Assembly (NCBI GenBank): GCA_003242605.1
Contig: QGUZ01000151.1
Coordinates: 1 to 11,508, forward strand
Length of the DNA: 11,508 nt
Source of the DNA: Actinomycetota bacterium
GTDB lineage: Bacteria; Actinomycetota; Actinomycetes; Streptosporangiales; Streptosporangiaceae
Direction: 5' to 3'
Shown here: in pieces, positions 6,302-11,508 of the stretch
Numbering within the stretch: the stretch's first letter is position 1
Layout of the letters: each line of letters starts with the position of its first letter
Made by a program: the position numbers and the translations under genes
The notes under the pieces: generated by a model
What the model saw: only the letters and a program-made list of their open reading frames with translations
The model's database searches: none
What the model was told of the DNA's origin: nothing

Positions 6302-7561
6302 ATGAGCAAGCGCAACACCACCACCCGATCCGGACGCGCCCCGGACGAGCGCGTCGTGGTGACCGGCATCGGCGTCACCGCGCCGAACGGCGTCGGCACC
6401 GAGGCCTACTGGGCCGCCACGCTCGACGGCAAGAGCGGCCTGGCCCGCATCACCCACTTCGATCCCGAGCGCTACCCGACCCGGGTGGCCGGGGTGGTGC
6501 AGGAGTTCGACGCGGCCGAGTACGTGCCGAGCCGGCTGATCGTGCAGACCGACCACTGGACCCACCTGGGCCTCGCCGCCACCGCGATGGCGCTCGACGA
6601 CGCCGGCGTCGACCCGGCCGAGCTGCCCGAATACGAGATGGCGGTGGTGACCGCGAGCTCCTCGGGCGGCAACGAGTTCGGCCAGCGGGAGATCGAGAAG
6701 CTCTGGTCGAAGGGGCCGCAGTACGTCGGCGTCTACCAGTCGATCGCCTGGTTCTACGCGGCCACCACCGGCCAGGTCTCGATCCGGTACGGCATGCGCG
6801 GCCCGTGCGGCGTGATCTGCGCCGAGCAGGCCGGCGGCCTCGACGTCGCCGCCCAGGCGCGGCGGCTGCTGCGCCGCGAGGCCCGCCTCGTGGTCACCGG
6901 CGGCACCGACGCCTCCCGCTCGCCGTACGCGCTGGTCGCCCAGATCACCAGCGGCATGCTGTCCACCAGGGACGACCCGGTCCGCGCCTACCTGCCGTTC
7001 GACGTCGACGCCTGCGGCCACGTGCCCGGCGAGGGCGGGGCGATGCTCATCGCCGAGGGCGAGTCCGCGGCCCGGGACCGCGGGGCCGTGCCGTACGGGG
7101 TGATCGCCGGGTACGGCGCGAGCTTCGACCCGCGGCCGGAGCCCGGCCGCCCGCCCCGCGCCAACCTGGCCCGGGCGATCCGGCTCGCGCTCGACGACGC
7201 GCGGGTCCGGCCCGACCAGGTGGACGTGGTGTTCGCCGACGCGGTCGGGGTGCCCGAGCGGGACCTCGCCGAGGCCGCGGCGATCGGCGAGGTGTTCGGG
7301 CCGCGCGCGGTCCCGGTCACCGCGCCGAAGACGATGACCGGCCGGCTGTACGGCGGCGGCGCCGCACTCGACCTGGCGACCGCCCTGCTCGCGATCCGGG
7401 ACGGGGTGATCCCGCCGACGGTGGGGGTGACCTCCCCGGCGCCCGGCTGCGACCTCGATCTCGTCCTCGGCGCCGCCCGCGAGACACCGGTGCGCACCGC
7501 GCTCGTGCTCGCCCGCGGTTACGGCGGCTTCAACTCCGCACTGGTGGTGACCGCGCCCTGA
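6302..7561 (+). CDS. Type II PKS ketosynthase beta (chain length factor)
   Basis: This 419-residue partner of KS-alpha has the active-site Cys replaced by Gln, Q176 in CAEQAGGLD (173-181). That is the hallmark of chain length factors, which help initiate the chain and set its length by the size of the tunnel at the dimer interface. The gate segment GGNEFGQREIEKLW (122-135) aligns with the actinorhodin factor so that N124, G127 and I131 fall at its positions 109, 112 and 116, which are Phe, Thr and Phe in that octaketide enzyme. Smaller gates suggest a longer chain, C20 or more (inference). The catalytic His residues of KS-alpha are absent, as expected. The ATG at 6302 follows KS-alpha by 5 nt, and the first 15 residues are a polar, Arg-rich extension before ERVVVTGIGVTAPNG. 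The ACP follows after 38 nt with its own strong ribosome site. Confidence 0.97.
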   Translation: MSKRNTTTRSGRAPDERVVVTGIGVTAPNGVGTEAYWAATLDGKSGLARITHFDPERYPTRVAGVVQEFDAAEYVPSRLIVQTDHWTHLGLAATAMALDDAGVDPAELPEYEMAVVTASSSGGNEFGQREIEKLWSKGPQYVGVYQSIAWFYAATTGQVSIRYGMRGPCGVICAEQAGGLDVAAQARRLLRREARLVVTGGTDASRSPYALVAQITSGMLSTRDDPVRAYLPFDVDACGHVPGEGGAMLIAEGESAARDRGAVPYGVIAGYGASFDPRPEPGRPPRANLARAIRLALDDARVRPDQVDVVFADAVGVPERDLAEAAAIGEVFGPRAVPVTAPKTMTGRLYGGGAALDLATALLAIRDGVIPPTVGVTSPAPGCDLDLVLGAARETPVRTALVLARGYGGFNSALVVTAP

Positions 7562-7599
7562 GCCGCCCCGAGCCATCCATCCCGCAAAGGAGGGACGAC

Positions 7600-7863
7600 A
7601 TGACCATGTTCACCTTGGACGACGTGCGGCGCATCCTACGGCGCTGCGCGGGCGCCCCGGAGGGCGACGCCCTCGACGGCGACATCGCCGACGTCCCGTT
7701 CGCCGAGCTCGGCTACGACTCGCTGGCACTGCTCGAGATGGCCGCCCACGTGCAGCAGGAGTACGGCATCCGCATCCCGGACGACGCGATCGAGGAGATG
7801 CCCACGCCGCGAGCGGCGGTCGAGTACCTCAACCGGCGGTTCGCCGGCGAGCCGAGCAGGTGA
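7600..7863 (+). CDS. Type II PKS acyl carrier protein
   Basis: This 87-residue carrier holds the growing polyketide on a phosphopantetheine arm attached to S41 in the motif ELGYDSLALLEMA (36-48). The opening MFTLDDVRRILR, the central DGDI and PFAELGYDS, and IRIPDDA before the last helix are the usual landmarks of aromatic PKS carriers. Length is typical. AAAGGAGGG (7586-7594), the strongest ribosome site in the operon, precedes the ATG at 7600 by 5 nt, in line with the need for excess ACP over the ketosynthases. The TGA at 7861-7863 overlaps a possible GTG start of the cyclase, so the two are likely coupled. Together with KS-alpha and KS-beta it completes the minimal PKS. Confidence 0.97.
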   Translation: MTMFTLDDVRRILRRCAGAPEGDALDGDIADVPFAELGYDSLALLEMAAHVQQEYGIRIPDDAIEEMPTPRAAVEYLNRRFAGEPSR

Positions 7864-7868
7864 TCGAC

Positions 7869-8348
7869 ATGGCCGGACACACCGACAACCACATCATCAT
7901 CGAGCGGCCGATCGAGCTGGTCTGGGACGTCACCAACGACGTCGAGTCCTGGCCGCGGCTGTTCAGCGAGTACGCCTCCGCCGAGATCCTGCAGCGCCGG
8001 GGGCCGACGATCCGGTTCCGGCTCACCATGCACCCGGACACCGACGGCAACGTCTACAGCTGGGTCTCCGAGCGCACCCCGGACCCGGTCACCCGCACGG
8101 TGCGCGCGCACCGGGTCGAGCCGGGCTGGTTCAAGTACATGCACCTCTTCTGGGAGTACGAGGAGGTGCCCGGGGTCAGCGGCGGCGCCACCCGGATGCG
8201 CTGGGTCCAGGACTTCGAGATGCGCCCGGACGCGCCGTTGGACGACGCGCGCATGACCGAGCGGCTCAACGCCAACACCGCCATCCAGATGCAGCGCATC
8301 AAGCACCTGCTTGAGCGGGCCGACTTCAGAACGGAGATTGGGATATGA
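7869..8348 (+). CDS. TcmN-type aromatase/cyclase (single START-like domain)
   Basis: This 159-residue protein of the SRPBCC/START-like fold matches the N-terminal aromatase/cyclase domain of TcmN and WhiE ORFVI. These bind the nascent chain on ACP and direct first-ring folding, usually C9-C14, and aromatisation in non-reducing pathways. Landmarks are TDNHIIIERPIELVWDVTND (5-24), W28, Y35 in LFSEYASAEIL, W65 and R69 in YSWVSERTPD, TRTVRAHRVE (75-84), W95 and TRMRWVQDFEMRP (108-120). As far as I recall, W28, Y35, W65 and R69 keep the numbering of pocket residues in the TcmN structure, which supports the ATG at 7869 over a GTG at 7860 that overlaps the ACP stop. No methyltransferase is fused, unlike full-length TcmN. 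The TGA overlaps the next ATG as ATGA. The exact ring regiochemistry is inferred from family only. Confidence 0.94.
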   Translation: MAGHTDNHIIIERPIELVWDVTNDVESWPRLFSEYASAEILQRRGPTIRFRLTMHPDTDGNVYSWVSERTPDPVTRTVRAHRVEPGWFKYMHLFWEYEEVPGVSGGATRMRWVQDFEMRPDAPLDDARMTERLNANTAIQMQRIKHLLERADFRTEIGI

Positions 8349-8995
8349 CCACTGCCGCCACCAGCCCGATGGCCCGGACCCAGAGCGTGTTCCGCGTCGT
8401 GGTACGGCTGCGCGTGCACCCGGGCAAGGGCCAGGAGTTCGAGACCATCTGGCGGGAGATCGCCGACTCGATCTCGCGTAACCCCGCCAACCTCGGCCAG
8501 TGGCTCAGCAGGAGCGCCGACGAGGAGTGCGTCTACTACATCACCAGCGACTGGGTGAGCGAGAAACGTTTCCGCGAGTTCGAGCACAGCCCGGAGCACG
8601 CGGAGAACCGCAGGCGCATGGCCCACTGCAAGGCCGAGTCGTCGATGACGGCGATGACCGTCGCCTGCCACGTCCCGCCGCGGCCGCAGAGCGAGCGGGT
8701 GCGGGTCATGCTCCACCTCTTCGAGCCGCCGGGTGACCCGGGCGCGGTGGAGAGCGGCTACCACCAGATCAGCCGCAAGCTCGTCGGCCGGCCGGGCCTG
8801 CGCGGCAACGAGCTGCTCCGCTCGATGGACGACCCGCGCCGGTACACGGTGCTCAGCGACTGGGCGAGCCGCGAGGAGTACATCGCGTGGCGGGACGCGC
8901 CCGAGCACCTCGCGATCACCGCGCCGCTGCGCCCCTACTGGGCGGCCGACCGCGACAGCACCTTCGGGGTGTACGAGGTCGTGGCGGCGTACTAG
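8345..8995 (+). CDS. Tandem antibiotic-biosynthesis-monooxygenase (ABM) domain protein
   Basis: This 216-residue protein has two ABM-type ferredoxin-like domains in one chain, about 15-108 and 118-214. They look like an internal duplication: both carry G-x2-LLRS/WLSRS, then SDW (68-70 and 171-173), an acidic/aromatic helix and x-PEH (83-85 and 186-188). ABM enzymes in aromatic pathways, such as TcmH and ActVA-Orf6, are cofactor-independent oxygenases that turn anthrones or naphthacenones into quinones. In some clusters the same fold is assigned to cyclisation instead. A role as late oxygenase in the cytosol is therefore likely but not certain. The ATG overlaps the cyclase stop (ATGA). A perfect 8-bp hairpin begins at the last base of its TAG, separating it from the SchA/CurD gene. 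No cofactor-binding motif is seen, in keeping with the family. Confidence 0.85.
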   Translation: MTTAATSPMARTQSVFRVVVRLRVHPGKGQEFETIWREIADSISRNPANLGQWLSRSADEECVYYITSDWVSEKRFREFEHSPEHAENRRRMAHCKAESSMTAMTVACHVPPRPQSERVRVMLHLFEPPGDPGAVESGYHQISRKLVGRPGLRGNELLRSMDDPRRYTVLSDWASREEYIAWRDAPEHLAITAPLRPYWAADRDSTFGVYEVVAAY

Positions 8996-9016
8996 CCGGC
9001 GCGCCGGAGCGCCGGC
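8995..9016 (+). terminator. Perfect hairpin after the ABM gene (terminator-like or mRNA-processing element)
   Basis: The arms GCCGGCGC (8995-9002) and GCGCCGGC (9009-9016) pair perfectly over 8 bp, all G-C, around a 6-nt loop. No T-run follows, as is common in high-GC actinomycetes. It begins at the final base of the ABM stop codon. It may reduce readthrough into the SchA/CurD gene or protect the 3' end of the upstream message. The rest of the gap to 9103 shows no clear promoter. Confidence 0.5.
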
Positions 9017-9103
9017 CGACGATCGGGCGCGGCGCGGGCCCGGGCCGGCCGTGGGTTGGCGCCCGGGGTGCGCGCCGCGCCGTACCGACAAGGGGGGACT
9101 GAC

Positions 9104-9484
9104 ATGCCGTACGCAGCGATCACGTTCCGGGTGAAGCCGGGGCACGAGGAGGAGATCCGCCGGATCTTCGCCGAATCGCCCCGTCTCGACTCGCCCGTCG
9201 TCACCGACGAGCAGGGGCGCGAGGTGGCCCGGCTGCTCGGCACGGCCGCGTTCGTCAAGGACGACGTGCTCGTCCGGGTGATCCACTACGAGGGGGACTT
9301 CAGCGCGGTCGGGCGGCACCTCGCCCGGCAGCGCAACATCCACACGATCGAGGGGCGGCTCCAGCCGTACCTGGCCGAGCGCCGCGCCACCGAGACGGAG
9401 GAGGGGTTCACCGCCTTCTTCCAGAACGCGCTGATGCGGTGCGTGTTCCACGCCGAGTCCGAGGCGCAGCCCATGGGGGCGTGA
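9104..9484 (+). CDS. SchA/CurD-domain protein
   Basis: This 126-residue protein matches the SchA/CurD domain, named after spore-pigment loci of Streptomyces halstedii (sch) and S. curacoi (cur). Recognisable blocks are MPYAAITFRVKPGHEEEI (1-18), DSPVVTDEQG (29-38), ARLLGTAAFVKDDVLVRVIHYEGD (42-65, a beta hairpin rich in Val) and GFTAFFQNALMRCV (101-114). The fold resembles dimeric alpha-beta barrel proteins. The biochemical function of the family is not established; it nearly always accompanies whiE-like PKS genes. The ATG is preceded by AAGGGGGGA (9090-9098), a strong ribosome site 5 nt away. Two hairpins bracket it, one before (8995-9016) and one after (9504-9532), so it may be expressed at a different level from the core genes. 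Its presence links this locus to pigment-type or pentangular-type pathways rather than to actinorhodin-like ones. Confidence 0.87.
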   Translation: MPYAAITFRVKPGHEEEIRRIFAESPRLDSPVVTDEQGREVARLLGTAAFVKDDVLVRVIHYEGDFSAVGRHLARQRNIHTIEGRLQPYLAERRATETEEGFTAFFQNALMRCVFHAESEAQPMGA

Positions 9485-9503
9485 CCGGCCGCACCGTCGC
9501 CGA

Positions 9504-9532
9504 AGCCCGGGGGGCCGTGCGCCGCCCGGGCT
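9504..9532 (+). terminator. Hairpin after the SchA/CurD gene, probable operon terminator
   Basis: AGCCCGGG (9504-9511) and CCCGGGCT (9525-9532) form a perfect 8-bp stem with a 13-nt loop that can itself pair GGC (9513-9515) with GCC (9521-9523). It starts 19 bp after the stop codon. There is no T-run. Position and strength suggest the 3' end of the PKS operon. Confidence 0.55.
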
Positions 9533-9543
9533 ACCGGTCGCTT

Positions 9544-9579
9544 CGGAGGAGACCGCGGAGGCAGCCGCGGAGGAAGGAG
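9544..9579. repeat. Three tandem 12-bp CGGAGG repeats in the leader of the MarR-like gene
   Basis: CGGAGG recurs at 9544, 9556 and 9568 with an exact 12-bp period; the units are CGGAGGAGACCG, CGGAGGCAGCCG and CGGAGGAAGGAG. The last unit merges into the Shine-Dalgarno sequence of the MarR-like gene (AAGGAGG, 9574-9580), 8 nt before its GTG. The repeats could be an operator for autoregulation, or extra ribosome-docking sites, since each copy resembles the anti-Shine-Dalgarno complement. Confidence 0.5.
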
Positions 9580-9588
9580 GGCCGTGAC

Positions 9589-10194
9589 GTGTCCGGCGAC
9601 GACGACACCACCCGCTGGCGGGTACGGCCGCGCGAGCACGACCGGTGGACCGGCCGTGGCGCGCCGGACCGGACGGGGCGGAACCCCGGGGACGGTCCCG
9701 GCGGCGCCGGCGATCACGCCGGCGGCTACGGCGAGGACCACGCGGCCGGGTACGCGGAGCGCATCGAGGCCCTGGAGGCGGTCGCGCGGGAGAGCCGGCG
9801 GCTGGCGGAGCAGGCGGACCGGCTGGTGGACGCGCTCGCCGCGCGGGCCGGCCTCGACCCGGCGGCCTTCCGGTGCCTGCACCTGCTGGTCCGGCAGGGG
9901 CCGATGCCGGTGCACCGGCTCGCCGCCCGCGCCGGGCTGGATCCGGGCATGACGCGGGATGTGGCCGGCGCGCTGGAACGCGCCGGGCTGGTCCGGTGGG
10001 GCCGCGACGACGTGGGGCGCGAGGTGGTCCGGGCCGACGAGACCGCCTGCCGGGAGCGGATCGCCCCGGCGGTCCGGGAGCTGCGCGAGGCCTGGCAGGG
10101 GCTCACCGGGCACGGCTGCGACGACCTCGCCGTGGTGGCGGTGCTGCTCGCCCAGGGCCGCAGGCTCACCGAGCTGGTGCCCACGCTAGGCTGA
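9589..10194 (+). CDS. MarR-like winged-helix transcriptional regulator
   Basis: This 201-residue protein has a low-complexity Gly/Asp/Arg-rich N-terminal tail (1-50), probably disordered, followed by a long helix (55-88) suited to dimerisation. Residues about 90-148 form a winged helix-turn-helix: FRCLHLLVRQGPMPVHRLAA, the recognition helix MTRDVAGALERAGLV (121-135) and a wing around RWGRDDVGREVVR (136-148), close to the D-x-R-x-x pattern of MarR proteins. Two further helices (151-170 and 176-199) complete the MarR topology. The start GTG 9589 follows AAGGAGG (9574-9580) by 8 nt. Open frame extends further upstream, but there it runs into the terminator hairpin and the SchA/CurD gene. It is on the same strand as the PKS operon yet behind its terminator, so it may regulate the pathway, export or resistance, or be unrelated. 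The ligand is unknown. Its end overlaps the opposite-strand gene by 9 bp. Confidence 0.75.
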   Translation: MSGDDDTTRWRVRPREHDRWTGRGAPDRTGRNPGDGPGGAGDHAGGYGEDHAAGYAERIEALEAVARESRRLAEQADRLVDALAARAGLDPAAFRCLHLLVRQGPMPVHRLAARAGLDPGMTRDVAGALERAGLVRWGRDDVGREVVRADETACRERIAPAVRELREAWQGLTGHGCDDLAVVAVLLAQGRRLTELVPTLG

Positions 10195-10488
10195 CGCGCC
10201 CCGCTCCTGCTCCCGCTGGGCGGCGCGGCGCGCGATCCCGTGGGCCCAGCGGGCGCACTCCCGGGCGATGCCCGCGGCCTCGCGGGCCCGTTGCGCCTTC
10301 TCCCGCAGGTCCTGTCGGGTGGGGTTGAGCTCGGCGAGGGCCTCGTAGGTGGCCGCGGTCTCCTCCTCGACCCGGGCGACCCGCTCGTGGGCCTCGGCGA
10401 GGGCCGTGGCGAGCCGCCGGCTGCGCAGCACCTCCCTGCCGAGGCGCTCCCTGATCAGATCCGAGGTGAGCCTTCCGTCGCCGTCCAT
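10186..10488 (-). CDS. Small hypothetical helical (coiled-coil) protein
   Basis: This 100-residue, charge-rich protein is not one I recognise. Nearly all of it is predicted by eye to be helical. Residues 10-54 show heptad-like spacing of Leu/Val/Ala between Arg and Glu (LIRERLGREVLRSRRLATAL, then AEAHERVARVEEETAATYEA), followed by a break at NP (55-56) and a second Arg/Ala/Glu-rich helix (58-97). There is no signal peptide, membrane segment or Cys pair. The ATG at 10488 is chosen because the helix-forming, well-composed sequence begins there; the frame stays open upstream to 10806, but that part is Arg/Pro-rich like an antisense shadow. The Shine-Dalgarno match is poor. The TAG lies inside the 3' end of the MarR-like gene on the other strand. 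Codon bias (third-position GC) supports it being real; function is unknown. Confidence 0.6.
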   Translation of the reverse strand: MDGDGRLTSDLIRERLGREVLRSRRLATALAEAHERVARVEEETAATYEALAELNPTRQDLREKAQRAREAAGIARECARWAHGIARRAAQREQERGASA

Positions 10489-10772
10489 GCCGCCACGCCT
10501 GCCCCCGGCCGCCCGCGGCATGCGCGCGGTACGGCAAAGCACGGCCCAAGGCGGCCGCTCCGGGTCGCGCGGCCGCCGCATTCGCCGCACCGCCGACCGG
10601 TGCCCGGCCGTCGCGCGGCGTAAACCCGGCCGCGCGGAACGGGCGGCTCGCCGTACCTCGTCCGGGCGAGATCGTGGGATGGCGCGGGGCACCGGGGGCG
10701 ATCCGCGACTACGGAGGGCTTGCGGTGGACGCCCCGCGGCGTACGGGCCGCGCCAGAGGCGGCGGCGACCGG
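10489..10772. other. Intergenic stretch between the two minus-strand hypothetical genes
   Basis: These 284 bp hold no gene I can support. A weak 6-bp inverted repeat, CTCGCC (10647-10652) and GGCGAG (10665-10670), could be part of a terminator for the upstream 131-residue gene, which is transcribed leftward and ends at 10773. I see no convincing promoter for the 100-residue gene, which must start somewhere here or be transcribed by readthrough. Confidence 0.35.
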
Positions 10773-11168
10773 CTAGCGGTTGAGCGAGCGGCTCATGCCG
10801 ATGCACCGGCGCAGCCGGGGGCCGGTCCGCCTGCGCGGCGCCTGGTCGAGCTCGGCGACCATCGTCATCGCGGCCTTGGCGTCGGCGAGGATGCGCTGAG
10901 CCTGCTCGTCGTCGGCGGGCAGCTGCCCGCGCCGGTCCAGCTCGTGCCGGAGGAAGACCAGGGGGTCCGGATCGCCGGCGCGCTCGGCGGCCACGCTCGC
11001 CCGCGCCGCGGTGAGCAGCCCCAGGTAGTGGCTGCGCAGCAACGCCTCGCGTGTGCGCACCTGCTCCAGGTCGTCGAGCAGGTTGCGCGCGATCCGCACC
11101 AGGTCACCCGCATGATCCGTCTCCGCGGTGATGTGGGCGCGGATGTCGTCGAACTCGGACCGCGTCAT
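10773..11168 (-). CDS. Small hypothetical helical protein
   Basis: This 131-residue protein is of unknown function and not recognised. Residues 1-105 look mostly helical: an acidic first part (MTRSEFDDIRAHITAE), NLLDDLEQVRTREALL (29-44), a less charged helix HYLGLLTAARASVAAE (47-62), a Pro/Asp break (66-69), and helices at 70-80 and 87-107. The C-terminal 22 residues are strongly basic (PRRRTGPRLRRCIGMSRSLNR) and could bind nucleic acid or membrane surfaces. There is no signal peptide or membrane span. The ATG at 11168 has GGAGGTGG (11184-11177) about 8 nt upstream, a good ribosome site that supports the start. Its leader contains a hairpin at 11198-11222. It lies on the same strand as the 100-residue gene, 284 bp further on, and need not share its transcript. 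Confidence 0.72.
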   Translation of the reverse strand: MTRSEFDDIRAHITAETDHAGDLVRIARNLLDDLEQVRTREALLRSHYLGLLTAARASVAAERAGDPDPLVFLRHELDRRGQLPADDEQAQRILADAKAAMTMVAELDQAPRRRTGPRLRRCIGMSRSLNR

Positions 11169-11197
11169 TAATGGCCACCTCCACCCCGTACTGGGAC

Positions 11198-11222
11198 GCC
11201 GGAGCCCCTTCGGCTCTGCGGC
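11198..11222 (-). promoter_or_regulatory. Hairpin in the 5' leader of the 131-residue hypothetical gene
   Basis: GAGCC (11202-11206) pairs with GGCTC (11212-11216) around a 5-nt loop, and the flanking GCCG (11198-11201) pairs with CGGC (11219-11222) across a 2-nt bulge, giving a 9-bp interrupted stem. It lies about 14 bp upstream of the ribosome site of the leftward gene. It could modulate translation or mRNA stability, or be the terminator of something read rightward. Confidence 0.35.
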
Positions 11223-11476
11223 CCCTCTGGCTGCTTCTTAACGTGAGGCGATTGCGGACGGTTTGACAGCGGGTTGCCCTCCGTGCCCAAACGTCTCCTG
11301 TGTGGGATGCCTGAGAGGGGCGAATGGTTGACGTGCGGAACGTGTGGACATCGCAGTCTCGTGAGGCTGGTAGAGTCTTCAGCCGTCGCGGACGCGCGGC
11401 GCGGCCGGGGATCGGTGGTCCGGAGGCCGGAGCGGCGGCCGCGTCCCCCTTCGACGATCATCCTCGCGAGGGAATA

Positions 11477-11505
11477 TTGACGCCCTTGCGATGTGTTGCT
11501 AAGTT
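11477..11505 (+). promoter_or_regulatory. Sigma-70-like promoter pointing out of the window
   Basis: TTGACG (11477-11482) and TAAGTT (11500-11505) are separated by exactly 17 bp and preceded by the A/T-rich GGAATA. This is the best promoter match in the window and fits the principal actinomycete sigma factor. The transcript would start near the last base or just outside, so its gene is not visible. Confidence 0.55.
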
Positions 11506-11508
11506 AGA

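Larger units (their letters stand above)
11169..11508. other. Gene-free region at the right end with leader hairpin and promoter-like elements
   Basis: Neither strand shows a gene I can support in these 340 bp; the open frames have poor composition and no ribosome sites. It should contain the leftward promoter of the 131-residue gene and, at the far right, a rightward promoter. Other elements noted are TTGACA (11263-11268) without a matching -10, and TAGAGT (11371-11376) with only TGGACA (11345-11350) 20 bp before it. The segment 11261-11380 is less GC-rich than the coding regions, as expected of promoter DNA. Confidence 0.45.

Noticed and set aside
2310..9484. TTA (bldA-dependent) codons as a regulatory feature of the cluster
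   Set aside because: Reading the called genes in frame by eye I found none; the TTA strings present fall out of frame or in intergenic DNA.
11365..11390. GGCTGGTAGAGTC with a nearby CAGCC, resembling a tRNA D-arm
   Set aside because: No anticodon arm, T-arm (GGTTCGA-like) or acceptor stem can be formed around it. It is better read as a weak -10-like element in a short inverted repeat.
11168..11461. Minus-strand frame upstream of the 131-residue gene
   Set aside because: It has low-complexity Arg/Pro/Ser composition, no ribosome site, and covers the leader and promoter region expected for that gene.
11274..11480. Small plus-strand frame with Cys-x2-Cys (CGTCG) resembling a zinc ribbon
   Set aside because: There is only one Cys pair, no ribosome site and no coding-like composition after residue 30, and it overlaps promoter-like DNA.
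1..11508. Insertion sequence, CRISPR array, or phage-derived segment
   Set aside because: No transposase, integrase, terminal inverted repeats with target duplication, or regularly spaced repeats with unique spacers were seen on either strand.

Overview
The window is very GC-rich, with third codon positions nearly always G or C, frequent GTG starts, and genes chained by 1-4 bp stop/start overlaps. Together with the gene content this points to a filamentous high-GC actinomycete. The order Streptosporangiales is my guess for the lineage, but nothing in the window proves it.

Most of the window is a type II (aromatic, iterative) polyketide synthase locus. On the left, on the minus strand, lie a fused acetyl-CoA carboxylase carboxyltransferase (AccD+AccA in one chain) and, overlapping its stop, the start of a biotin carboxyl carrier protein that runs off the left edge. 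Together they would make the malonyl-CoA extender unit. A 335-bp divergent region separates them from a plus-strand SARP-type activator with an NB-ARC ATPase module, the likely pathway regulator.

After a 62-bp gap carrying short direct repeats and a plausible promoter comes the core operon (about 4298-8995): a TcmI-type polyketide cyclase, a TcmJ-type cupin, KS-alpha, KS-beta (chain length factor), ACP, a TcmN-type single-domain aromatase/cyclase, and a protein with two tandem antibiotic-biosynthesis-monooxygenase (ABM) domains. This order matches tcmI-J-K-L-M-N of the tetracenomycin cluster and shares its parts with whiE spore-pigment loci. A hairpin separates the ABM gene from a SchA/CurD-domain gene, a family found with spore-pigment PKSs. 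A second, stronger hairpin follows that gene and probably ends the operon.

No ketoreductase, methyltransferase or glycosyltransferase is seen here. The cluster reads as an unreduced polyphenol pathway: acetyl-CoA carboxylase feeds malonyl-CoA to KS/CLF/ACP, the TcmN-type enzyme and then the TcmI-type enzyme (perhaps with the cupin) fold the chain, and the ABM and SchA/CurD proteins act late. The chain-length gate residues of KS-beta (N124/G127/I131) are smaller than those of the octaketide actinorhodin enzyme. That favours a long chain (C20 or more), but the product is unknown.

The right part (9485-11508) holds a MarR-like winged-helix regulator whose leader has a 12-bp triplicate repeat, then two minus-strand genes for small, mostly helical hypothetical proteins. 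The first of these overlaps the MarR gene tail to tail. The final 340 bp carry no gene I can support. They include a leader hairpin and, at the very edge, a good sigma-70-like promoter pointing out of the window.
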